Under the pieces are notes generated by a model. The model was not told the DNA's origin and ran no database searches. It worked only from the letters and a program-made list of their open reading frames with translations. Positions 56,675 through 64,000 of a stretch of DNA of 64,000 nucleotides are shown here, piece by piece. The stretch comes from Beijerinckiaceae bacterium. Lineage in GTDB: Bacteria > Pseudomonadota > Alphaproteobacteria > Rhizobiales > Beijerinckiaceae. The stretch's first letter is position 1, and each line of letters opens with the position of its first letter. The translations under genes were made by a program, and so were the position numbers. The stretch is from contig JAPZTO010000003.1 in NCBI GenBank assembly GCA_027532775.1, positions 310,001 through 374,000 on the forward strand, in the 5' to 3' direction.

Positions 56675-57889
56675 ATGGTCCGGAAAATCGAATTCTCCGG
56701 CCGGCGGGAGCAGGGCAGCCAGCGCATGAACCAGCGCCACCACGAAGCGGATGAACCGCATTCCCTCGTCCTGCGCCTCGGGGCGGACGAGCCGCTGGTG
56801 CTTGAATCCGGCGCCAGCCTCGCGCCGGTCCAGATCGCCTACCAGACCTATGGCACGCTCAATGCCGAGCGGACGAACGCCATCCTGATCTGCCATGCGC
56901 TGACGGGCGACCAGCATGTCGCCAATGTCCACCCCGTGACCGGCAAGGCCGGCTGGTGGATTTCCATGGTCGGCCCCGGCAAGCCGATCGATACCGATCG
57001 CTTTTTCGTCATCTGTTCGAATGTCATTGGCGGGTGCATGGGCTCGTCCGGCCCGGCCTCCACCAACCCGGAAACCGGCGAGGCCTTCGCCACCGGCTTC
57101 CCGGTGTTGACGATCTCCGACATGGTGCGGGCGCAGGCGCGGCTGATCGACCATCTCGGCATCGAGACGCTGCTCGCGGTGGTCGGAGGCTCGATGGGCG
57201 GCATGCAGGTGCTGGCCTGGGCCTCGCTCTTCCCTACCCGCGTGTTCGCGGCGATGCCGATTGCCTCGGCGGCCAAGCATTCGGCGCAGAACATCGCCTT
57301 CCACGAAGTTGGCCGGCAGGCCGTGATGGCCGATCCGGAATGGCGGCGCGGCCGCTACCAGCAGGAGGGCGCCCGCCCGGTCAAGGGCCTCGCCGTCGCG
57401 CGGATGGCGGCGCATATCACCTATCTCTCCGAGCCGGCCTTGCAGCGGAAATTCGGCCGCAAGCTTCAGGACCGCGAGGCGCCGACCTTCTCCTTCGATG
57501 CGGATTTCCAGGTGGAATCCTACCTGCGCCACCAGGGAATTTCCTTCGTCGAGCGGTTCGATGCCAATTCCTATCTCTACCTGACCCGGGCGATGGATTA
57601 TTTCGACCTCGCGGCCGATAATGGCGGCTCGCTCGGCGCCGCCTTCCGCAACACGCGGACGCGGTTCTGCCTCGTCTCCTTCACCTCGGACTGGCTGTTC
57701 CCGACGACAGACAGCCGGCAAATCGTCCACGCACTCAACGCCGCCGGTGCCTCGGTTTCCTTTGTCGAGATCGAGAGCGACAAGGGCCATGACGCGTTCC
57801 TGCTCGAGGAGCCCAATCTCTTCGCGACGACACGCGGCTTCCTCAACGCTGCGGCCACCGCGCGCGGCATTCCAGGAGGCGCGACATGA
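56675..57889 (+). CDS. metX: homoserine O-acetyltransferase
   Basis: 404 residues from the ATG at 56675; the Met at 56726 is an alternative because neither has a strong ribosome site. Alpha/beta hydrolase fold: nucleophile Ser173 in GGSMGGM, Asp in TSDWLFPT and His in KGHDAFL complete the triad. [12 protein letters not shown] and [30 protein letters not shown] are MetX signatures. Homologues may use succinyl-CoA instead of acetyl-CoA, so the acyl donor is not certain. metW follows with a 4-bp overlap. Confidence 0.96.
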   Translation: MVRKIEFSGRREQGSQRMNQRHHEADEPHSLVLRLGADEPLVLESGASLAPVQIAYQTYGTLNAERTNAILICHALTGDQHVANVHPVTGKAGWWISMVGPGKPIDTDRFFVICSNVIGGCMGSSGPASTNPETGEAFATGFPVLTISDMVRAQARLIDHLGIETLLAVVGGSMGGMQVLAWASLFPTRVFAAMPIASAAKHSAQNIAFHEVGRQAVMADPEWRRGRYQQEGARPVKGLAVARMAAHITYLSEPALQRKFGRKLQDREAPTFSFDADFQVESYLRHQGISFVERFDANSYLYLTRAMDYFDLAADNGGSLGAAFRNTRTRFCLVSFTSDWLFPTTDSRQIVHALNAAGASVSFVEIESDKGHDAFLLEEPNLFATTRGFLNAAATARGIPGGAT

Positions 57890-58512
57890 GCCTTGAGACC
57901 TTGCGTTCCGATTACCGCCTTGTTTCCGAGATGGTCCGGCCCGGCACGCGGGTGCTGGATGTCGGCTGCGGCGATGGCGAGTTGCTCGCCTTCCTCGCGC
58001 GGCACAAGCAGGTCGATGCGCGCGGCATCGAGATCTCGCGCGAGGGTGTCGCGGCCTGCGTGGCCAAGGGGCTCGCGGTGATCCAGGGCGATGCCGATAC
58101 CGACCTCGCCGATTATCCGGATGATTGCTTCGACTATGTGATCCTGTCGCAGACGATCCAGGCGACGCGCAACCCGAAGATCGTGCTCGAACAGATGCTC
58201 CGGATCGGGCGGAACGCCATCGTCTCCTTCCCGAATTTCGGGCATTGGCGCATCCGCACCCATCTGATGTTCAACGGCCGCATGCCGGTGACGGAGAACC
58301 TGCCGGACAGCTGGTTCGACACGCCGAACATCCATTTCTGCACGATCCGCGATTTCGTGGCTCTGGCCGAAGCCCTTCAGGCCCGGATCGTCCGGGCGGA
58401 TGCGCTCGATGCCGCCGGCAAGCCGGTGGGCGTGAAGATGCCATGGTGGTTCTGGAACCTGATGGGCGAGCAGGGGATCTTCTGGCTCGCCCGGCAGCGT
58501 GACAGCCAGTAG
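57886..58512 (+). CDS. metW: methionine biosynthesis protein MetW
   Basis: 208 residues. SAM-methyltransferase-like fold with [75 protein letters not shown], the MetW pattern. metX-metW pairs are typical; MetW stimulates or modulates MetX in known cases and its own activity is unproven. Overlaps metX by 4 bp. Confidence 0.96.
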   Translation: MSLETLRSDYRLVSEMVRPGTRVLDVGCGDGELLAFLARHKQVDARGIEISREGVAACVAKGLAVIQGDADTDLADYPDDCFDYVILSQTIQATRNPKIVLEQMLRIGRNAIVSFPNFGHWRIRTHLMFNGRMPVTENLPDSWFDTPNIHFCTIRDFVALAEALQARIVRADALDAAGKPVGVKMPWWFWNLMGEQGIFWLARQRDSQ

Positions 58513-58521
58513 GGCTGCCCT

Positions 58522-59268
58522 TCAGCTTTTCCGGCCCGCCGCTGTGCCGCCGCTCGGCACGAGGATCGGCTGGAGGAGCCCGCGCACCCGCGCGGCCCTG
58601 CCGGAAAGGGCAGGGCGATAGACCTGCTTGGTCGCCTCCACGAGATAGACGCCGCCGAAGGGCAGGGGCAGGCTGGCGCCCAGTCGCTCCCAGGCCAGAG
58701 CCGTGCGCAGGAAGAAGCTGCGCGGGATCGGCGGCACGAACAGGGCTTCGTCCCAATGGGTCGGCGTGAACAGGGCCTGGCGCAGCAATTCGGTGACCTG
58801 CCGCTTCGAGAAGGGCTGGCCATGGCCGAAGGGCGTGGTGTCCTGCCGGGCCCAGGGGCCGCGGCGATTCGGCACGACGAGCATGACATGGCCGCCCGGG
58901 GCGAGGATCCGCCAGATCTCGCCCATCAAGGCGGCGGGATCATCCGAGGTTTCCAGCGCGTGGATCATCAGGACGCGGTCGACTACCTGGTCACGCAGGG
59001 GCAGGTCGGTTCCCTCGACGAGGCTGACGGCCGAAAGCTGGCCCGGCGGCCAGGCGATGATCCCCTGGCGCGCGGGCATGAAGGCGATGGTGCGTTCGGT
59101 GCCGGCGCGGAGGGTGTCGAGATACGGTGTCGCATAGCCCAGTCCGAGCAGGGCCAGCCCGGCGAGATCCTCCCAGCGCTGCCGGACCTTGCGCAGGATC
59201 ATCTCCCGCGCCACCGTGCCGAGCGGGCTCCCGTAGAAGGATTTCAGGTCAACGACATCGAGTTGCAT
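58522..59268 (-). CDS. class I SAM-dependent methyltransferase, substrate unknown
   Basis: 248 residues from the ATG at 59268 (MQLDVVDLKSFYGSPLGTVAREMILRKVRQRWEDL). Motif I is weak (LLGLGYATPYLDTL), followed by SLVEGTDLPLRDQVVDRVLMIHALETSDDPAALMGEIWRILAPGGHVMLVVPNRRGPWARQDTTPFGHGQPFSKRQVTELL, typical of the Ubie/BioC-like group. Proteins with the SFYGSPLG start are found beside gloB in Hyphomicrobiales. Convergent with metW and divergent from gloB. No substrate suggested. Confidence 0.8.
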   Translation of the reverse strand: MQLDVVDLKSFYGSPLGTVAREMILRKVRQRWEDLAGLALLGLGYATPYLDTLRAGTERTIAFMPARQGIIAWPPGQLSAVSLVEGTDLPLRDQVVDRVLMIHALETSDDPAALMGEIWRILAPGGHVMLVVPNRRGPWARQDTTPFGHGQPFSKRQVTELLRQALFTPTHWDEALFVPPIPRSFFLRTALAWERLGASLPLPFGGVYLVEATKQVYRPALSGRAARVRGLLQPILVPSGGTAAGRKS

Positions 59269-59359
59269 GGATATGAATGTTTTATGATAAGGGAGGGCGC
59301 GCCCGCGACGCTCAAGCATTGCCAGAGCGGGGCGGGCCTGTCGATGAGGGATTGGACGC

Positions 59360-60079
59360 GTGGATATCGAACTGTTTCTGTGCCGGTCGGACAATTACGG
59401 CGTGCTGATCCGCGATCCCGCCACGGGCAAGGTCGCGGCGATCGACGCCCCGGATGCGGGGGCGATCGAGGCCGCGCTGAAGCGGCGCGGCTGGACGCTT
59501 GATCTCATCCTCGTGACGCACCAGCATGCCGACCATATCGACGGCATCCCCGCCCTTGTCGCCACGCATGGCGCCATGGTGATCGCGCCGGTGCTGGCGC
59601 GCGAGGCGGTGCCGCAGGCCTATCGCTATGTCGGCGAGGGGGACGAGGTCGAGGTCGGCGCGCTGAAGGCGGCGGTCTGGCATGTGCCCGGCCATTGCGA
59701 GGATCATGTCGCCTATCATTTCGCCAGGGACGGCGTGTTCTTTGCCGGCGATGTCCTGTTCGCGATGGGCTGCGGCCGGGTGCTGAGCTCGACCATCGAG
59801 AAGCTGCATGCCTCGGTGATGCGGATCGCCGCCCTTCCCGAGGAAACCCGGATCTATTGCGGGCACGAATACACGTTGTCCAATGCCCGTTTCTGCGCCC
59901 ATATCGCCCCGGATGACGAGGCCATTGCCGCCCGCCTCGCACGCGTGGAGGCGCAGCGCGCGGCCGGCGAATTCACGCTGCCGACGACAATCGGCGCGGA
60001 GCGGGCCACGAATGTGTTCGTGCGCGCGAAGGACCTCGCCGAATTCGCCGCCCTGCGCGAAGCCAAGAACCGGTTCTGA
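59360..60079 (+). CDS. gloB: hydroxyacylglutathione hydrolase (glyoxalase II)
   Basis: 239 residues from a GTG. Metallo-beta-lactamase fold with THQHADHIDG (His54, His56, Asp58, His59) binding two metals, further metal ligands His in HVPGHCEDHVAYHF and DGVFFAGDVLFAMGCGR, and the C-terminal glutathione-binding domain (YCGHEYTLSNARF, RAKDLAEFAALREAKNRF). Releases D-lactate from S-lactoylglutathione in methylglyoxal detoxification. A cupin gene follows after 10 bp. Confidence 0.95.
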   Translation: MDIELFLCRSDNYGVLIRDPATGKVAAIDAPDAGAIEAALKRRGWTLDLILVTHQHADHIDGIPALVATHGAMVIAPVLAREAVPQAYRYVGEGDEVEVGALKAAVWHVPGHCEDHVAYHFARDGVFFAGDVLFAMGCGRVLSSTIEKLHASVMRIAALPEETRIYCGHEYTLSNARFCAHIAPDDEAIAARLARVEAQRAAGEFTLPTTIGAERATNVFVRAKDLAEFAALREAKNRF

Positions 60080-60089
60080 GGGGCGGGGC

Positions 60090-60560
60090 ATGTCGATGGC
60101 CATGACGGCTTCCCTGTCGGCGCGCACGATCATTGCCCAGCTCGGGTTGCAGCCGCACCCGGAAGGCGGGCATTTCCGCGAGACCTTCCGCGACCCCGAT
60201 GCCGATGCGGCGGGGCGGTCGGTCGGCACCGCGATCTATTACCTGCTCGAGGCGGGCGAGGTGTCGGAATGGCACCGCGTCGATGCGGCCGAGATCTGGC
60301 ACTATTATGCCGGCGCGCCGATGGTCATCACGATCAGCCCGAACGGCCATGACGCCGCGGCGCAGCATCTGGGCCCGGCGCTGGAAGCAGGCCAGCGGCC
60401 ACAGATCATCGTGCCGAAAGGCCACTGGCAGAGCGCGACCTCCCTCGGCGCCTGGACTTTGGTCGGCTGCACTGTCGCGCCGGGCTTTACCTTCGACGGG
60501 TTCGAGATGGCCCCGCCGGACTGGCGCCCCGTGCCGCGCAAGCCGGGAGGCGCGGCATGA
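60090..60560 (+). CDS. DUF985 cupin-domain protein
   Basis: 156 residues from the ATG at 60090. A small DUF985 cupin: LQPHPEGGHFRETFRD, GTAIYYLLEAGEVSEWHRVDAAEIWHYYAGAP with a potential metal site, and PKGHWQSATSLGAWTLVGCTVAPGFTFDGFEMA. The family is related to carbohydrate- or nucleotide-sugar-like cupins but its activity is unknown. It lies between gloB (10 bp upstream) and the GNAT gene, which overlaps its stop by 4 bp, so the three are probably one transcript. Confidence 0.9.
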   Translation: MSMAMTASLSARTIIAQLGLQPHPEGGHFRETFRDPDADAAGRSVGTAIYYLLEAGEVSEWHRVDAAEIWHYYAGAPMVITISPNGHDAAAQHLGPALEAGQRPQIIVPKGHWQSATSLGAWTLVGCTVAPGFTFDGFEMAPPDWRPVPRKPGGAA

Positions 60561-61315
60561 ACGCGGCCCTGTCCGGTGGCCTCGGCGACGTACAGGCCTG
60601 CGAGGAACGTCTGATCAATTGCTGGCCAAGCCACCAGACCGTGCTGGTCGGCGACTGGCTCTGCCGGTTCGCGAAGGGCTATTCCGGCCGTGCGAATTCG
60701 GCCTGCTGCGTCAGGCCGGCCAGCAATCTCGATTCCGAGACCCTACGGCACATCGAGTGCCTCTACAATGCGGCCGGGCTGCCGCCCTCGATCCGGCTCT
60801 CGCCGCTTGTCCGCCCCGCCGTGATGCGGATGCTGGAACAGGATGGCTATCAGGCCGAGGATGGCTCCATCGGCATGATCGGCGAGGCCCTGCCGGGGGA
60901 GATTCCCGCTGGCCTCAAGCTCGATACGCTGCCGGGGCCTGACTGGCTGGAAGGGGCCTGCCGCTGGCAGACCGGGGCGAAGCGCGATGTGCAGGCCCTG
61001 CAGGGCATTGTCAGCAATATCCGCGTGCCGACCCGGTTCGCGACGCTGATCGAGGGCGGCGAGCCGGTGGGCTATGCGCTGGTTTCGGTCGATCGCGGCA
61101 TGGCGGAATTCGGCTCGGTGATGGTCGATCCGGCGCGGCGCGGCAAAGGCCATGGCCGCCGGCTGGTGGCGGGCATCATCGCCTGGGCGCATCAGGCCGG
61201 GGCGAAACGGATGTTCCTGCAGGTCGCCAGCGAGAACGAGGTGGCGCAGGGCCTCTATGGCTCGCTGGGCTTCGTGCCGGTCTATTCCGCCGCCTATTGG
61301 CGTCGCAAGCGCTGA
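60557..61315 (+). CDS. GNAT family acetyltransferase
   Basis: 252 residues, overlapping the cupin stop (ATGA). The N-terminal half (VLVGDWLCRFAKGYSGRANSACCVRPASN) matches a subgroup of GNAT proteins with a W-R-x-ANS motif, and the C-terminal half is the catalytic GNAT fold: VMVDPARRGKGHGRRLVAGIIAWAHQAGAKRMFLQVASENEVAQGLYGSLGF, with the acetyl-CoA-binding R/GxGxR loop. Substrate unknown. Third gene of gloB-cupin-GNAT; convergent with the DMT transporter (4-bp gap). Confidence 0.9.
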   Translation: MNAALSGGLGDVQACEERLINCWPSHQTVLVGDWLCRFAKGYSGRANSACCVRPASNLDSETLRHIECLYNAAGLPPSIRLSPLVRPAVMRMLEQDGYQAEDGSIGMIGEALPGEIPAGLKLDTLPGPDWLEGACRWQTGAKRDVQALQGIVSNIRVPTRFATLIEGGEPVGYALVSVDRGMAEFGSVMVDPARRGKGHGRRLVAGIIAWAHQAGAKRMFLQVASENEVAQGLYGSLGFVPVYSAAYWRRKR

Positions 61316-61319
61316 GGCT

Positions 61320-62201
61320 TCAGCGCGGCCTTGCGATCACCGCGCCGCCGACGATGAGCAGGCAGGCGAGGGCAAGCGGCCAGCCGGCTTCCGCCCGGCC
61401 TGCCGCCACGAGCGCGAGGGTCGAGATGACCGGCGCCGCGTAGGAGGCGGTGCCGAGAAAGCGGATGTCGCCCTTCTTCATCCCGATATCCCAGAGGAAG
61501 AACGCCGCGCCGACCGGGCCGAGCCCGAGCGCGAGGATCGCCAGCCAGGTTCCCGCGCCCTGCGGCAGGCCCGCCGGTTCGAGCGCGAGATGGGCGAGGG
61601 CGGCGAGCAGCGCCGTGACGAGGCAATTGCCGACCACGGCTTCGGTCGGCACCTCGGCGAAGCGGCGCGAGAGCACGGAATAGCCGGCCCAGAGAAACGC
61701 GCAGGTGAGGGCGAGGCCGTAGCCCAGCCAGGGGATTGCCGTGCCGCCGCCAATCCCGCCTTTGGCGAGGGCCAGCAGCAGCACGCCGGCAAACCCGGCC
61801 ATCGCGCCGAGGACCGGGCGCAGGCCCAGTCTCTCGCCCGGCAGCAGGCCCGAGAAGAGCACGATCAGCAGCGGCCAGAGATAGGCGATGAGGCTCGCCT
61901 CGGCTGGCGGCGCGGATTTCAGCGCGGCGAAATAGACGGCGTGATAGCCGAACAGGCCACCCACGCCGAGCGCCCAGGCGCCGGCAGGCTGGCGCAGGCG
62001 GCCGAGTTGCCCGCGCAGGATCAGGACGAGGAGGCCGAGCCCGCCGCCGATCGCGAAGGTGAGCGCGGTCAGCAGGAAGGGCGGCACGCCGGCGGTCGAG
62101 GCTGTCAACAGGGCGAGAAGGCCCCAGAGCAGGATGGCGCCGAGGCCGGCAAAAGTGGGGAGGGAGAGGGTCGGGCGGGCCGCAGGTACAGGCATGGTCA
62201 T
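61320..62201 (-). CDS. EamA/DMT family transporter
   Basis: 293 residues with ten hydrophobic segments in two EamA repeats (FAGLGAILLWGLLALLTA, then SLIAYLWPLLIVLFSGLLPGERLGLRPVLGAMAGFAGVLLL in the first; GTASYAAPVISTLALVAAGRAEAGWPLALACLLIVGGAVIA in the second). The AYLWPLLIVLFSGLL segment resembles YddG/aromatic exporters of the family, but no substrate can be assigned. Single gene, reverse strand. Confidence 0.88.
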   Translation of the reverse strand: MTMPVPAARPTLSLPTFAGLGAILLWGLLALLTASTAGVPPFLLTALTFAIGGGLGLLVLILRGQLGRLRQPAGAWALGVGGLFGYHAVYFAALKSAPPAEASLIAYLWPLLIVLFSGLLPGERLGLRPVLGAMAGFAGVLLLALAKGGIGGGTAIPWLGYGLALTCAFLWAGYSVLSRRFAEVPTEAVVGNCLVTALLAALAHLALEPAGLPQGAGTWLAILALGLGPVGAAFFLWDIGMKKGDIRFLGTASYAAPVISTLALVAAGRAEAGWPLALACLLIVGGAVIARPR

Positions 62202-62715
62202 GGCGGCAGGAGATACGCGCGCCGCGGTCGGCTGGAAAGCCCGCGGCGACAGAAAAGTTCGCGACAGCGCACGCCTTGCCGGGATCCGGAGGAAAAAGCT
62301 TCGCCTGATCAGCTACTTACCCTGTTGTGCTCCGACCGGCAGGCGTCGGTTTTCCCCGCTGTGGCGAACCGGGCCTAGAATGCGCCCATTGCCGCGGGAT
62401 CGGGGCCGGATCCGGACCGTTCCCCCCCGTGGCAAACGGCGGGGGAAGCCGCGAATTCTCGCAGCCCTGGCCGGAACGGGGTTCCGTCTTGCCTTTCGGG
62501 CCGGTTCACGCCCACCCCCTTCTGTTCCCGAACCGGCGACGAAGCCGGCGGAACCCCGCTTTCCTCCCTCACCCGCGCGGCGCGAGCCTGCGCGGTTTTC
62601 GGCGTGCCCGAAGTCAGCAACCTGAGATAGAAATCGCGGCTCGGTTGACCGGTTGCCGAAGGGCGCGGTCCGCGGCAGGATTCGCCGCGGATCAACCAGT
62701 CCCGGAGGAGCGGAG
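62202..62715. other. 514-bp gap with several hairpins, no gene recognised
   Basis: Only fortuitous reading frames are present. Inverted repeats include GCCGCGG/CCGCGGC (62221-62247), CCGAC/GTCGG followed by TTTT (62332-62353, terminator-like on the plus strand), CGGAAC-GGG-GTTCCG (62471-62485), and TCCGCGGC/GCCGCGGA (62669-62691) nested inside GGTTGA/TCAACC (62643-62697), ending 18 bp before the MGMT-like start. The 62221-62353 part could be a small RNA with its own terminator; the 62643-62697 part could be an RNA leader. GC-rich DNA forms such pairs by chance, so both are tentative. Confidence 0.45.
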
Positions 62716-63186
62716 ATGGCGAAATCGGCGATTGCGCAGTTGCAGCAGGCCCGGCAGCCGAAAAGGGTGGAAGCCCTGCCCGAGGGTGCACGGCATTGGG
62801 GCCCGCCCGGCGCGTCGATGATCGTCTCGACCCCTGCCGAGGTCGATTCGATCCTGCGGCAGGTGCCGGCGGGCCGGGTGACCACGCTCGACGATATCCG
62901 GCAATGCCTGGCACGGCGGCATGGCACCACCATCGCCTGCCCGGTCTCGACGGCGATTTTCATCGGGATTGCCGCGCGTGCGGCGATGGAGATGCGGGAA
63001 CTTGGCGCCGAGGCGGTGACGCCGTTCTGGCGCGCCCTGCGTTCGGACGGCTCGCTCAACCCGAAATATCCGGGCGGGATCCGCCTGCAGGCGGCCTTCC
63101 TCGAGGCGGAAGGCCACCGGATCGGGCAGAAGGGCAAGACCAGCTTCGTGGAGGACCACGAAGCCGTTCTTGCTGACCTAGCGTGA
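62716..63186 (+). CDS. MGMT-like DNA-binding-domain protein without the repair cysteine motif
   Basis: 156 residues from the ATG at 62716, which has GGAGGAGCGGAG before it. VDSILRQVPAGRVTTLDDIRQCLARRHGTTIACPVSTAIFIGIAARAAMEM resembles the C-terminal domain of O6-alkylguanine transferases, but the PCHR active-site motif is replaced by ACPVS, so alkyl transfer by the normal route is doubtful. NPKYPGGIRLQAAFLEAEGHRIGQKGKTSFVEDH follows, as in a group simply called MGMT family proteins. Possibly DNA-binding or alkyltransferase-like signalling. Convergent with phaB (3-bp gap). Confidence 0.75.
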   Translation: MAKSAIAQLQQARQPKRVEALPEGARHWGPPGASMIVSTPAEVDSILRQVPAGRVTTLDDIRQCLARRHGTTIACPVSTAIFIGIAARAAMEMRELGAEAVTPFWRALRSDGSLNPKYPGGIRLQAAFLEAEGHRIGQKGKTSFVEDHEAVLADLA

Positions 63187-63189
63187 GCC

Positions 63190-63915
63190 TCAGCTCATCA
63201 ACTGGCCGCCATTGGCGGAGAGCGTGGAGCCGGTGATGAAGCCGGCCTCGTCCGCCGCGAGGAACACCACCGCGCGGGCGATTTCCTCCGGCTCGCCGAG
63301 GCGGCCGACCGGGATCTGCGGCAGGATGGCCTTTTCCAGCACGCCCGGATCAATCGCGCGGACCATCTCGGTGGCGATATAGCCGGGGCAGATCGCATTG
63401 ACGGTGATGCCGGCGCGGGCGCCTTCCTGGGCGAGCGCCTTGACGAAGCCGATATCGCCGGCCTTGGCGGCGGAATAATTCACCTGGCCCATCTGGCCCT
63501 TCTGGCCATTGACCGAGGAAATGCAGATCACGCGGCCGAACTTGCGGGCGCGCATGCCTTCCCAGACCGGGCGGGTCATGTTGAAGAGCGAATTGAGGTT
63601 GGTGTTGATGACGCCATACCACTGGTCCTTCGTCATCTTGTGGAACATGCCGTCCTTGGTGATGCCGGCATTGTTCACGAGCACGTCGATCGGCCCGAGC
63701 TCGGCCTCGACCTTCGCCACGCCGGCGGCGCAGGCATCGAAATCCGAGACATCCCATTTGTAGGTCGGGATGCCGGTTTCCTTCGTGAAGGCCGCCGCGG
63801 CATCGTCATTGCCGGCATAGCTGGCCGCCACCTTGTATCCCGCCGCCTTGAGGGCCTTCGAGATGGCCGCGCCGATCCCGCGCGAACCCCCCGTAACCAA
63901 TGCTACCCGTGCCAT
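63190..63915 (-). CDS. phaB: acetoacetyl-CoA reductase
   Basis: 241 residues, with GAGGAGG before the ATG at 63915. NADPH-dependent SDR that makes (R)-3-hydroxybutyryl-CoA for polyhydroxybutyrate. Motifs: VTGGSRGIGAAIS at the N-terminus, NNAG, ISSVNGQKGQMGQVNYSAAKAG (Ser, Tyr, Lys), and PGYIATEMV. MTKDQWYGVINTNLNSLFNMTRPVWEGM is PhaB-specific compared with FabG. The 85 bp upstream of it (63916-64000) show no further gene start; phaA is commonly upstream but would be outside this window. Confidence 0.95.
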   Translation of the reverse strand: MARVALVTGGSRGIGAAISKALKAAGYKVAASYAGNDDAAAAFTKETGIPTYKWDVSDFDACAAGVAKVEAELGPIDVLVNNAGITKDGMFHKMTKDQWYGVINTNLNSLFNMTRPVWEGMRARKFGRVICISSVNGQKGQMGQVNYSAAKAGDIGFVKALAQEGARAGITVNAICPGYIATEMVRAIDPGVLEKAILPQIPVGRLGEPEEIARAVVFLAADEAGFITGSTLSANGGQLMS

Positions 63916-64000
63916 GATGTTCCTCCTCGAACGCTGCGGCTTTTTCCGCTGCCGGTTCTTCGCGTCCGGGCAGCGGCTGGTTGGTGCGGCGGGCAGGCCA

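Noticed and set aside
56577-56725. SAM-II riboswitch before metX
   Set aside because: The gap is short and lacks the conserved pseudoknot bases of SAM-II; only a small inverted repeat is seen.
62202-62715. Protein-coding gene in the 514-bp gap
   Set aside because: All frames there are extensions of shadows from neighbouring genes without start signals or domains.

Overview
The window is a dense, chromosomal stretch (GC in the mid-60s by eye) from an alphaproteobacterium, most likely order Hyphomicrobiales (Rhizobiales). This rests on gene orders characteristic of that group: comF-grxC-nitrilase-DUF1178 then ubiG/lysC, lysC-ptsP-prfA-prmC-DUF4167, cpdR-like/hpt/MJ0042-protein facing ftsE-ftsX-ydcF-plsC, hisC-tyrA-chorismate mutase facing metX-metW, and aroK-aroB next to an NdvA-type exporter. 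Genus cannot be fixed from the sequence alone. No prophage, integrative element or CRISPR array is visible.

Layout. 0-5 kb: a truncated M48 lipoprotein protease, a nuclease-fold protein, tRNA-Arg(CCT), a lipoprotein hydrolase and a RhlE-type RNA helicase with a hairpin-rich leader. 5-11.4 kb is the accessory-looking part: an amidase/Bug binding protein pair divergent from a MarR regulator across a near-perfect 27-bp palindrome; ACC deaminase (acdS) divergent from its Lrp-type regulator; and a divergent idnD/idnO pair for L-idonate/gluconate. A 272-bp MITE-like element flanked by CTAG sits at 11.4-11.7 kb. 11.8-24 kb: a large MscS channel, CAP lipoprotein, MotA/MotB, NdvA, aroB/aroK, a tiny membrane protein, xerD, accA and an L,D-transpeptidase. 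24-36 kb: secA, a parvulin, argJ, mutT, a lone Flp pilin, a NDUFAF5-like methyltransferase, comF-grxC-nit-DUF1178, ubiG and lysC. 36-47 kb: ptsP, prfA, prmC, DUF4167, MOSC, clpB, transporters, TspO and a CpdR-like receiver. 47-64 kb: hpt, ftsEX, ydcF, plsC, chaC, aromatic and methionine genes, glyoxalase II, a cupin, a GNAT, a drug/metabolite transporter, an MGMT-like protein and phaB.

Most genes are housekeeping and their functions are read with high confidence. Themes that link neighbours: aromatic amino acids (aroK, aroB, chorismate mutase, hisC, tyrA), cell envelope and division (NdvA, FtsEX, L,D-transpeptidase, MscS, SecA), methionine/lysine (metX, metW, lysC), and adaptation to plant or soil compounds (ACC deaminase, idonate genes, amidase cluster). 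I found no clearly new multi-gene system. The points most worth a second look are the MITE-like element, the structured leader before the RNA helicase, the structured 514-bp gap at 62.2-62.7 kb, the MarR operator, the degenerate prephenate-dehydratase-like domain fused to chorismate mutase, and the 18-bp repeat array inside aroK.
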